From: Spirogloea muscicola
Taxonomy: Eukaryota; Streptophyta; Zygnematophyceae; Spirogloeales; Spirogloeaceae
DNA: 16,681 bases
Assembly (NCBI GenBank): GCA_009602725.1
Contig: WELB01000436.1
Location: 15,917 to 32,597 of the forward strand
Reading direction: 5' to 3'
Shown here: in pieces, positions 9,592 to 16,681 of the stretch
How positions within the stretch are numbered: position 1 is the stretch's first letter
How the letters are laid out: each line of letters opens with the position of its first letter
The notes under the pieces: generated by a model
What the model was told of the DNA's origin: nothing
Database searches by the model: none
What the model saw: the letters and a program-made list of their open reading frames with translations, nothing else
Program-made: the position numbers and the translations under genes

Positions 9592-11263
9592 TTACAGATA
9601 AGATTGCGGGATGGCACCATTGGCACCCTTGGGGAAGAAGCCGCCGGGCACCTCAGCATGTCCAGTGCCATAGACCGTGGCCAGCACTTGCGCAGGGGTG
9701 CGGTGGAACGAGATGGACGATTCGTTGCTAGCAAGAATGTTGGTTGTGGTATTCATCTCAGAACCCTGATAGGCGGGCACCACAATGTTCTGCAAACAAT
9801 GTCCACACACAACATGCAGTGAGCAGATTTGTTTGTACATCCACGTAATACTGATCTGTGAGCATTGTGCATGTTGGTTCCAGGCTTCTCAGATAAGTAC
9901 TTCGCTTGTGTGCATACCTCCATCACAGCTTGGTGGGTAAGAGTGTTGGCAAGGTTCTTGAACAGGTTGGTAATCTGCTTCACAGCCAAGCCATATGGTG
10001 GCACAGTCTCATTGCGCCTTTGCCAAAGGAAGGTGCGGAGCATTGCATCCTGACCTCCCTCAACACCAAGAACGCCGCCCAGCAACTGCAGGCCACAGAA
10101 GCAGGGCAACTACTGTAAGGCCAGAGCAAAGTAAGGCATTTAAGATTTTTGTTCTCGAAGTGGCGTAATGCACAGGGATGGAGCTCTCAACAGGCAACTC
10201 TGCCCAACACTTTCCAAAAATTCTCATGTAATAACAATATCAATCACAAGCAATTTTAACATTTGTATGGGGACGTGCGACTTACGTGCTTGCCAGCCTT
10301 GGTAGACATGTAGGCACCACTGCCGACGTAGCCCGTGAGGCCAACGTACGGAATGTTGTAGGCGGCCATGAGCCAGTCCACATCGCTTGTATATGGGTCA
10401 AACGCAGAGCCTGGGTCCAGGCCGGAGTGGTTGGCAATCACCTGCCAGACGGCACCGATATCGAGCTGCGGCCGCGGGAAGGCATACTGGCCAAGGAACG
10501 AGCGGATGATCCTGTGCACCACCAAATACACATTGAAAATAGGCATGGTATACATCTCATCAGCTATGGAAAGAAGCTGCTGCTTAGATAGCACTGACGA
10601 TACATGTGCCATTGCTGGTGCCAAACAGCTGTAACTTTAACAGGCTAGGACCATATGTGGTACCTGACATGGCCAATCTCCTGGAGGCCGAGCATGGCAG
10701 CAACGGAGCGGACGTCGGGGGAGAGCGCGGCATATTTGCCACCGGTGGGGGGAGGGCCGCCGCCGACCAGCTCGGGTGCAAAGTGGTCGAGGCCGACGCC
10801 ATAGGCGGAGAAGAGGTAGAACTCGGCCTCCAGGTACTCCAGGTTCAGGGCCAGCTGAAAGAGCTGCCAGTCCGTGAAGTTGTCCTTGATAGGAGCTGCA
10901 GGTGGACAACGCGAGCTCAGCCACTCCAGTGAGTATTTGCTATCTCGTGCAAAGCAAATCCGGACAACCAGTTTCCGCACTTGCCCACAAGAGGGCCCCC
11001 GGACAGTGTACCAATCTAACGAGGCAAAGTGCTGGGGCGGGGTGTTCGACCTCTTCTTAAACCTCACACTGCAGGTGGCGCCGAGATTGCTACCACGGCG
11101 AATGGGCGAAAGAAGATGGACTAATGCCGCAAGTACAAGCGCAACTACACCGCAGCAAACGAGTCGACAAGTACTGACCAGGCGGCTTGGGCGGCGGGGT
11201 GTAGGCCGCGGCGGCCGACGCGACGAGCGCGCAGAGCAGGAGGGCTACAGCTGCGGTCCTCAT
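9592..11263 (-). CDS. Desiccation-related protein (PCC13-62 type, ferritin-like), copy 1
   Basis: Five exons in coding order: 11263-11179, 10895-10664, 10511-10286, 10085-9918, 9789-9592 (stop TAA), 302 residues; intron phases 1, 2, 0, 0. The start ATG (complement of 11261-11263) opens a classic signal peptide, MRTAAVALLLCALVASAAAA, followed by a Pro-rich YTPPPKPPAP linker, so the protein should enter the secretory pathway. The body is the ferritin-like domain of the plant PCC13-62 family: LFQLALNLEYLEAEFYLFSA (helix 1), LGLQEIGHVRIIRSFLGQYA with an ExxH pair, the PYVGLTGYVG segment, GVEGGQDAMLRTFLW, and a C-terminal SSISFHRTPAQVLATVYGTG leading to GGFFPKGANGAIPQSYL. Known members are induced by dehydration and ABA in resurrection plants; the enzymatic role is unknown. 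It ends eight residues earlier than its plus-strand paralogue. A TATA box lies about 90 bp upstream. Confidence 0.94.
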
Positions 11264-11352
11264 GGCGGGCAGATTGCGGCAAGCGTTACAGCTGGGTGCT
11301 GCTTGTTTCTGGGCGAGCAGCAATAGCCACCGCTTGGCGGCGGCGGCGAGCC

Positions 11353-11358
11353 TATATA
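11353..11358 (-). promoter_or_regulatory. TATA box of desiccation gene copy 1
   Basis: TATATA within CGTATATAGG on the coding strand, about 90 bp upstream of the ATG at 11263. The spacing allows a 5' UTR of roughly 60 bases. Confidence 0.65.
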
Positions 11359-11397
11359 CGCCTCCCAGCTACTGCTGGGCAGCTGGGCAGCTGGGCC

Positions 11398-11473
11398 AGC
11401 CCCTCCCTCCTCCACCCCTCCTCCACCCCTCCTTCCTCCCTCCTCCCCCTCCCTCCTCGACTCCCTCCTCCCG
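11398..11473. repeat. Polypyrimidine tract (purine-rich on the gene strand)
   Basis: About 75 bases of C/T only with few interruptions (units like CCTCCACCCCTCC). On the strand of the minus-strand desiccation gene this is a GGAGGGAGGGG-type purine run just upstream of its TATA box, with potential for triplex or G-quadruplex structure and similarity to GAGA-type promoter tracts. Confidence 0.75.
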
Positions 11474-11577
11474 CCGACGTGGCGGCCGGGCGCTAGAGCG
11501 GCTGCCACGTCAGCCCGCGCCCGGGTACGCCCGGTCTCGGGCGGGGCCTGGGGTAGGCGGCCGAGCGCCACGTGGCG
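11474..11577. promoter_or_regulatory. DRE/ABRE/G-box cluster, copy 1 side
   Basis: CCGACGTGGC at 11474-11483 overlaps a DRE/CRT core (CCGAC) with an ABRE-like ACGTGGC. GCCACGTCAG at 11504-11513 reads CTGACGTGGC on the gene strand. CGCCACGTGGCG at 11566-11577 is a perfect palindrome with a G-box core CACGTG (11569-11574). They lie about 210-315 bp upstream of the minus-strand ATG. These are binding sites known for bZIP (ABF/AREB) and DREB factors in drought/ABA responses; action here is inference. Confidence 0.6.
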
Positions 11578-11710
11578 GGTCAAACACCCCCGGCCGCATG
11601 CTGGGGCCAGCTTTTGGGCTCCCCCCCCTTCCGGGCGGGGCGACTGGAGGAATCTTCACGACGAGGCATCGACGACGGTTTGATCTTAGCTCTCCTTCCG
11701 ACTCTCTCCA

Positions 11711-11810
11711 TTCTTTCTTCTGGGCTGGCCGATCAGCCATCGCCCCACACTTTTGAAGTGAAAGTGCTCGCCCTGAGAATAGGGGCTGAAAAAGCCAGCC
11801 CAAAAAAGAA
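11711..11810. mobile_element. MITE-like inverted-repeat element, copy D
   Basis: Left end TTCTTTCTTCTGGGCTGGCC (11711-11730) and right end AAAGCCAGCCCAAAAAAGAA (11791-11810) are inverted repeats. About 100 bp, no coding capacity, interior homologous to the copy at 751-854. It is inserted in the shared upstream region of the two desiccation genes, on the side of copy 1. Confidence 0.65.
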
Positions 11811-12155
11811 CTTTGTGTACGTTGAAGGGCCTTTCTCTCTTCCGGAGGAAATGCGTGTATATTAAGAGATGGGGAGGCCATGTGTGGCCAAGTACAAAGG
11901 CAAGCACATTGGACAAATGTACGTCACCTGCTGCTAAGCTGACCCCGGAGGGGGTGTGTGTAACCTGCTTGGGGGGGAACTACCGGTTGGTCGGAGCTTG
12001 CCGACGATGCGATAAGTCGACCTCTGTACGTATATAAAATTTCTTTTTGACTGTATGATAATGTAAAATTGCTGTGTAGGTTCTCCACAGGGCAGCTCAG
12101 TCAACGGACCTTCACTAACCAGCTCCGCCTGTGCACTGGAGAGCTGCTTCGACGA

Positions 12156-12178
12156 CCCACATCGAGCGGCGATGTGGG
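12156..12178. repeat. Perfect hairpin
   Basis: CCCACATCG, a five-base loop AGCGG, then CGATGTGGG: a 9-bp perfect stem. A weaker inverted repeat (CTCAAC...GTTGAG, 12183-12204) follows directly. No downstream T-run, so it is not a simple terminator; function unknown. Confidence 0.7.
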
Positions 12179-12560
12179 CCCCCTCAACTGCGGCCACGGT
12201 TGAGAGCTTGGGGGGTACCTTGGGAGGTGGCGCGTCCGGAAAAGGACACAGGGGAGCCTCGTACCGCGCAGCTCTTGGCGTACTTCTGAATGAGGCGTAC
12301 CTGAGATGCGCCAGTGCTGCCGCGAGGGTTCGAACCCCCGACCACTCGAGCGTGGGGCGCAGCCTCACCCGCCGCGTGGCCGCCACGCCGCGACGCGCCG
12401 ACCCCCGCGCGGCCCGGAGCTGGGGCACCGATGACCACTCCGCGTGCGCCACGCGGCATTCTTTCGACTGTCCACCGGGTCCCGCCCTCTTCTGACCCAA
12501 TCATGAGGCGCGTGGCGGCCGTCACGGTGACGCATGCGGAGACGGAAGTCGTCCGAGTGT

Positions 12561-12648
12561 GCCACGTGGCCGGCGCTTGCGTCAAGGGGCGGGCGCGCTC
12601 CGTACCGGCGGCGGCCGGGCCAGGCTGCCGCGTGGCGGCCGACGTGGC
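12561..12648. promoter_or_regulatory. G-box and DRE/ABRE cluster, copy 2 side
   Basis: GCCACGTGGC (12561-12570) is a palindromic G-box/ABRE about 270 bp upstream of the plus-strand ATG. CCGACGTGGC (12639-12648) overlaps CCGAC and ACGTGGC and is identical over ten bases to the element at 11474-11483 on the other side of the region. Both sites suit drought/ABA-responsive bZIP and DREB factors; in vivo use is inference. Confidence 0.6.
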
Positions 12649-12726
12649 CCCCGCCCGCCAAGTCAGCACGNGAGGGGGGGGCCCTGGCCAGCCCCCCCGA
12701 GCTGGCCCGAGCCCCCGGAGCTCCTC

Positions 12727-12738
12727 GGCATATATGCC
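12727..12738 (+). promoter_or_regulatory. TATA-like box of desiccation gene copy 2
   Basis: GGCATATATGCC, a palindrome with TATATG core, about 107 bp upstream of the ATG at 12842. It sits in very GC-rich sequence, at the spacing expected for a core promoter. Confidence 0.5.
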
Positions 12739-12841
12739 GTCCCGGACCTTCGGATTGGCCGCTCTTTCGCCGCACCCAAGCTGAGCTGCGCCGCGCACCT
12801 GTGCTGCCAGACCTCTGTGCGCATCAGCTCCGGCCGCAGCC

Positions 12842-14626
12842 ATGGCTACGGCCGCCGCAGCCTGCCTGCTGGTGCTCTGCCTGCTCGCCGGCGGCGCCGT
12901 CGCCGGCCCCTGCGGCCCCACTTCCGGTGCGTCTCGCTGCCCACGACCGCCGTGAGATCATGCTCAGACTTCGCGGCCCGCTGTCCTCTGACTGGCAAGC
13001 ACGACCGTCTGCATCTGGGACCTCCCTCCTGTGGCTGCACTTTGGTCGTCGTGCAGCTGCTGCCTCTGTAGCGCTGCTCACGAAGCTCGAGATTTGTGGT
13101 TGCGTGTCCTGCAGGCGGGCCCATCACCGGCGACTTCTCGGACAAGCAGCTCTTCCAGCTGGCCCTGAACCTGGAGTACCTGGAGGCGGAGTTCTACCTC
13201 TTCTCGGCCTACGGCTACGGCCTCGACGTGCTGGCGCCCGAGCTCGTTGCCGGCGGCCCGCCGCCTGTGGGTGGCCGCAAGGCCGCGCTCTCGCCTGAGA
13301 TTAACGCCGTCGCGGAGATGCTCGGCCTCCAGGAGATTGGCCACGTCAGGTGACTCTCGAAACCGATCAATGATACCATGTATGTCAAAACTGTGGGTTC
13401 TGATTGCTCTGACACAGCATCTGTTTACAGTAGATTGTTGTCAGCAGTCTTGCTTCTGTATACTTGTACTAGAGTTTGCTTATGATGATTTTCATGGATC
13501 ACCTTGAGCAGCATAACTGACCAGTCATTATCTTGTGGTTGCTCTATGTTATAGGATCATTCGCCAGTTCCTTGGCGAGTGTGCATTCCCCCGCCCAGCT
13601 CTTGACATTGGGGCTGTGTGGCAAACACTTGGCAAGGCTGCTATGATTCCCAACGGCGACTTCAACCCTTACGTTGGCGATGTCCCATGGCTCTTGGCCG
13701 CATTCAACATCCCGTACGTGGGCCTCACCGGCTACGTCGGCAGCTGGGACTTCATGTCCACCAAGGCGGGCAAGCATGTGCGTAACTTTCTGTACTGGAG
13801 ATTTCTTATGTGGCTGCTTATGATCACTATGGCATGAGGTCATTACGACCTGGATCCTGCTTGACTTCTTTACAAGCTGCACTGCACTGATGCATCAAAG
13901 GTTGGACTTTATAATTCACATGCTCTCCACTCATCATCAATCTGACGCAACTTGCTATGACGAAATTTCTGCTGCTCAGCTGCTTGCTGGCGTAGAGGGT
14001 GTCGAGGGTGGCCAAGACGCAATGTTGCGAACGTTGTTGTGGAGCATCCGTGAGACCACCATTTCGCCGTATGGCCTTGCTGTCAAGAACATTACTAGTC
14101 TGCTGGTCGACCTGGCTAACCGCCTCACTCACCAGCCAGTCATGGAGGTACTTTCTAGTGAAACGCTTTTACTTACACTGTGAAATCATAGTTAGTGTTA
14201 GTCCAGTTTTGAGGCCATGTTCAATTCTGCTTCAGATAAACGTCCGCCCCACACCACGTACCATGTGTGATCACTACCACTTTGTCATGAATGGTCTTTC
14301 TGCCTGTTGCGTGTGTTGCTTTCTCTCGCTGCCCTTGCCTTTGGCTCGCCTTCCTTCCACTTCTCTTTGCGATATATTCAAACTCATTGTGTCCTGTTGT
14401 GCAGAACATCGAGGTGCCTATGTATCTTGGCGCTGAGAATAGAACCATCACCAACATCCTGTCTGCCAACGAATCTTCCATCTCATATCAGCGCACGCCA
14501 GCCGAGGTGTTGGCGACTGTCTACGGCACTGGCCATGCCGAGCAACCCGGAGGCTTCTTCCCCAAGGGTGCTCACGGTGACATCCCCGAATCATACCTGT
14601 CGCAATTTCTCGACCAGAACCCTTGA
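12842..14626 (+). CDS. Desiccation-related protein (PCC13-62 type, ferritin-like), copy 2
   Basis: Five exons: 12842-12926, 13115-13349, 13555-13777, 13980-14147, 14405-14626 (stop TGA), 310 residues, with the same intron phases (1, 2, 0, 0) as the minus-strand paralogue and identical lengths for exons 1 (85) and 4 (168). The first ATG in context GCAGCCATGGCT opens a signal peptide (MATAAAACLLVLCLLAGGAV) followed by a short AGPCGPTSGG linker with one Cys, unlike the Pro-rich linker of copy 1. The ferritin-like domain shows helix 1 LFQLALNLEYLEAEFYLFSA (Glu49, Glu52), helix 2 LGLQEIGH with Glu102xxHis105, and GVEGGQDA with Glu190xxGln193 where classical di-iron proteins have ExxH; metal binding is therefore doubtful. 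The C-terminus, GGFFPKGAHGDIPESYL then SQFLDQNP, is eight residues longer than in copy 1. Predicted role: secreted or vacuolar/cell-wall dehydration-response protein; exact activity unknown. Confidence 0.95.
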
Positions 14627-16080
14627 GACTATCATGAAGCACATTGTGCACAGACATGTGAGCCCTCTTTTTGTTCGCGTAGCGGCGAACTCTGCGGCGT
14701 CATTGATGACAGTCTTTTGAAAGAGTGACCATTGTTCCAAATTTTTGCACCTCGTATGTCACTGCAATTTAGTGACAGAGTGTGCTTGTATCAGCAACAA
14801 TCTGAAGTGTATTGATTGGTGATTCTTGGACCTTGAAGGCAGAAGTTAGTATGACTTTCACGATCCTTTGGTTGTATCAGTTCAACACACATTACCACAA
14901 ATAACACGTGGCTTTCTAATCTTACAACAGAAGTTGAATCCACACTAAAATGTAGAGAACAATATATTTCCTACCCACGGAAATCCAACCATTCATTTGG
15001 GCATTTTGATTGTGTATGTGGCCGAAGCCTGTATGTGTTCTTGAGACATGTCTACGTAATAGATGATTCGATGGATACATGAATAAGACCAACTTTGACA
15101 TATGTGATGCACACTTTCATGTGGTCGTATTGTTCATTTGTCCATATTATCTTCCAGAGCAGGAAAATACTTCGTGTTAATTTACATGAGCTCTACAAAT
15201 AGTACGTAGAAAGTTATTCCGTACGCTGTTGTCTAAATAAACATTGTGATGAAGACCTTTTTCCAAATTTACTTGATCCATTGTATGCAATACTCACTTT
15301 ACATGGTAGAAACAATACACCAGATTGTGACTTTTTCAATTTTCCCTGGTGTAATGTTTAGTGAGATTGAGTACATGTTCGAAGCACGATTTGTATCGAT
15401 ATAATGTGGCATGAACATGAATGCACAGCAGTTGACTGCTGACACCCTTTCCTGAGAAGATGTTTCAGTGGCACTGCTCCATGTAACGTCATTGTTGGTT
15501 TCGTGTCCTATCATGATTATGATGTGCAGTGTTCGAAGTATGCAAAAATTACTGCCGGAGCCAATGCCAATACCAGCATTTTGACAAATCTGTCTGGATA
15601 TCCCTCTGACTATACCAGTAATCAACCACTTCCTGCACAAGCTGCCCTTACGTGACGAGGTGCACCTACACATCTTCGAGATGGGGTAAAACACCTACTT
15701 GAACCCCTTCTTGCAAGTGACCTCTTTTAGAAAGGGATTGGCGTACCTTTTGAAGAACTTGAAAAGTTGCTAACTTTGTGGATAATATCCTTTTTGGTGG
15801 ACGAAATTTGTGGAAGAATGGGACTACGCAGTAGGCTTGTACGGCCACTACGGAGGGAACCTTAATACAAGCGACCATTCTATTACCTCCTCGCTTATCA
15901 CGATCGTCGAGCAACTGGGCTCTCTTGCTTTAATACATCTGTGCACTTGAAACCTTTTTGGGCTCTCGCATCTTCTATTGAATCGTTGAAAGCACACAAC
16001 TTCCGTCGCCTAATCGTTCCACCCCACGTTTTCCATGACCTACTTTAGGTACCTTTATGGCAAATACCACCTGCGGTTTG
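14627..16080. other. Spacer downstream of desiccation gene copy 2
   Basis: AT-richer sequence including the 3' UTR of the preceding gene; AATAAA at 15236-15241 is a possible but distant polyadenylation signal. Minus-strand frames at 15299-15694 and 15666-15914 show no domain. A weak coding-like trace lies at 15786-15950. No gene is called. Confidence 0.5.
15786..15950 (+). pseudogene. Possible decayed coding fragment
   Basis: A 54-residue open stretch with a balanced, protein-like composition (includes FVEEWDYAVGLYGHYGG and SSLITIVEQLGSLALIH) preceded in the same frame by several stops separated by plausible peptide segments (such as FRKGLAYLLKNLKSC). It lacks a start codon and the GC bias of local exons. 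I do not recognise the family; it could be a relic of a gene or transposon, or chance. Confidence 0.2.
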
Positions 16081-16097
16081 GCTGGAGTAGCTCAGTT

Positions 16098-16130
<33 letters not shown>

Positions 16131-16154
16131 ACGGTTCAACCCCGTCCTCTAGCG
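16081..16154 (+). tRNA. trnN-GUU: tRNA-Asn (GTT)
   Basis: A 74-nt cloverleaf. Acceptor GCTGGAG pairs with CTCTAGC (one G-T pair) with discriminator G. The D arm is AGCTCAGTTGGTTAGAGC. The anticodon stem TGTGG/CCACA encloses CTGTTAA with anticodon GTT at 16115-16117. The T arm is GACGG-TTCAACC-CCGTC. No intron and no encoded CCA, as in nuclear eukaryotic tRNA genes. The T loop has TTCAA instead of the commoner TTCGA, still a valid B box. Confidence 0.97.
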
Positions 16155-16599
16155 ATCTGGACTGACTTTTCTCCACACGTGCTCCTCATCGACTATTGAA
16201 ATTTTTCGCTTGTTTGTGAGGCTGAGGCTAGCCACCTGCAGCCATGGCCGCCGCCGCCGGAGGAGCTCGCCGGCGCCGAGTTTGTCAATGGCACTAAGCA
16301 CGTTGTCCGGAGGTTGATGGGCGCCCTCCTCTTCTCTCTCTTGCGTGCGCGTGTGTGTACGCATACTAATGTTCCTCCTTCTCCCTCGCTCTCGCAATCC
16401 CTCTCAACCTTCAGACTTTGTACAAGGCTGTGGCCTTTCATGGACATTGCTGTAAACTGAAGGAGATTCCTCGGAAATGCAGCGCAAGAGGGCCGCGACA
16501 GTGCCTAAAGGTTGCTGTGCCTGAAGCAGAGTGAGTGGGGAGGCGACGACGGAAGACGGAAGGAGAGGACGGAGGTGGGCTTGCAAGGACAACGGAGCC
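16155..16599. other. Likely upstream region of the next gene
   Basis: Contains a GC-rich patch with a strong-context ATG at 16242 that runs only 17 codons before TAA. A different frame of the same patch spells PPPPEELAGAEFVNGTKHVV up to a possible donor CGGAG|GTTGAT near 16306. These could be 5' UTR with an upstream ORF or an unrecognised exon; I cannot decide. Confidence 0.35.
16167..16170 (+). terminator. RNA polymerase III terminator of tRNA-Asn
   Basis: TTTT 12 bases after the tRNA end, the standard minimal pol III stop. Confidence 0.7.
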
Positions 16600-16681
16600 A
16601 TGGCGGCAGCATGCGACCACGGCAGTGGCCCGCTGCGCGAGCTAACGGCCGCCGCCGGCGGCGGCGGCGCCGTGGCGCTGG
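16600..16681 (+). CDS. Start of an unidentified gene, cut by the window
   Basis: ATG at 16600 in good context (GGAGCCATGGCG) opens a frame with no stop to the window end: MAAACDHGSGPLRELTAAAG then Gly-rich GGGAVAL, 27 codons. The Ala/Gly-rich, GC-rich N-terminus resembles the first exons of the other genes here. Too short to identify. Confidence 0.45.
   Translation, partial: MAAACDHGSGPLRELTAAAGGGGAVAL

Larger units (their letters stand above)
11264..12841. promoter_or_regulatory. Shared upstream region of the divergent desiccation genes
   Basis: 1578 bp between the two start codons. From left to right it holds the copy-1 TATA box, a polypyrimidine tract, a drought-type cis-element cluster, an inverted-repeat element, a middle stretch (about 11820-12550) with a perfect hairpin at 12156-12178 and a tRNA-like palindrome at 12326-12337, a second cis-element cluster, an unresolved base (12671) beside a G/C homopolymer run, and the copy-2 TATA-like box. 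Long open frames here are artefacts of GC richness. Confidence 0.7.

Noticed and set aside
12290-12400. A second tRNA gene
   Set aside because: Only a T-arm/B-box resemblance; the outer T-stem pair mismatches and no acceptor or anticodon arm could be placed.
12184-12921. Long minus-strand ORF (245 codons) and plus-strand frames at 12314-13298
   Set aside because: They cover the GC-rich promoter and read antisense or off-frame through the desiccation gene; composition is Arg/Ala/Pro noise and they cross an N.
16242-16295. Start codon of the last gene at 16242
   Set aside because: The context is strong but the frame closes after 17 codons; better seen as a possible upstream ORF.

Overview
This is nuclear DNA of a plant in the broad sense (a land plant or streptophyte alga; the lineage cannot be fixed from sequence alone). 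The evidence is intron-split genes with GC-rich exons and more AT-rich introns, plant-type gene families (Root_cap/LEA-related, PCC13-62-type desiccation-related proteins, a plant-like OGG1), a plant telo-box, G-box/ABRE-like promoter motifs and a eukaryotic tRNA-Asn. No bacterial-style operons, phage, CRISPR array or intact transposon was seen.

Layout. (1) 1-1899, + strand: the 3' part of a Root_cap-domain gene, entered through an intron carrying a (CT)n microsatellite, with three exons visible. (2) 1900-3101: convergent tail-to-tail spacer with no gene seen. (3) 3102-8383, - strand: a complete 11-exon OGG1 (8-oxoguanine DNA glycosylase/AP lyase) gene that I assembled exon by exon; all phases agree, two consecutive introns use GC donors, and an unresolved base at 8346 disturbs the first exon. 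(4) 8384-9591: OGG1 upstream region with a telo-box, an unassigned 145-codon ORF and a 53-bp tandem duplication. (5) 9592-11263 (- strand) and 12842-14626 (+ strand): two paralogous five-exon genes for secreted ferritin-like desiccation-related proteins, arranged head to head around a 1.58-kb shared upstream region. That region carries, on both sides, a TATA-like box, an overlapping CCGAC/ACGTGGC element and a CACGTG palindrome at similar distances from the start codons. (6) 14627-16080: spacer with only a weak decayed coding trace. (7) 16081-16154: tRNA-Asn(GTT). (8) 16600-end: likely start of another gene, cut by the window.

Working together: the two desiccation genes look like an inverted tandem duplication with a promoter suited to ABA/drought induction. 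OGG1 (oxidative base repair) and the Root_cap/LEA-related gene are neighbours with a loosely related stress theme, but nothing in the sequence shows joint regulation. A short inverted-repeat element (termini close to TTCTTTTGGGCTGGCC) recurs in an intron of the first gene, in the last intron of OGG1 and in the shared desiccation-gene promoter; it appears to be a small non-autonomous (MITE-like) family.
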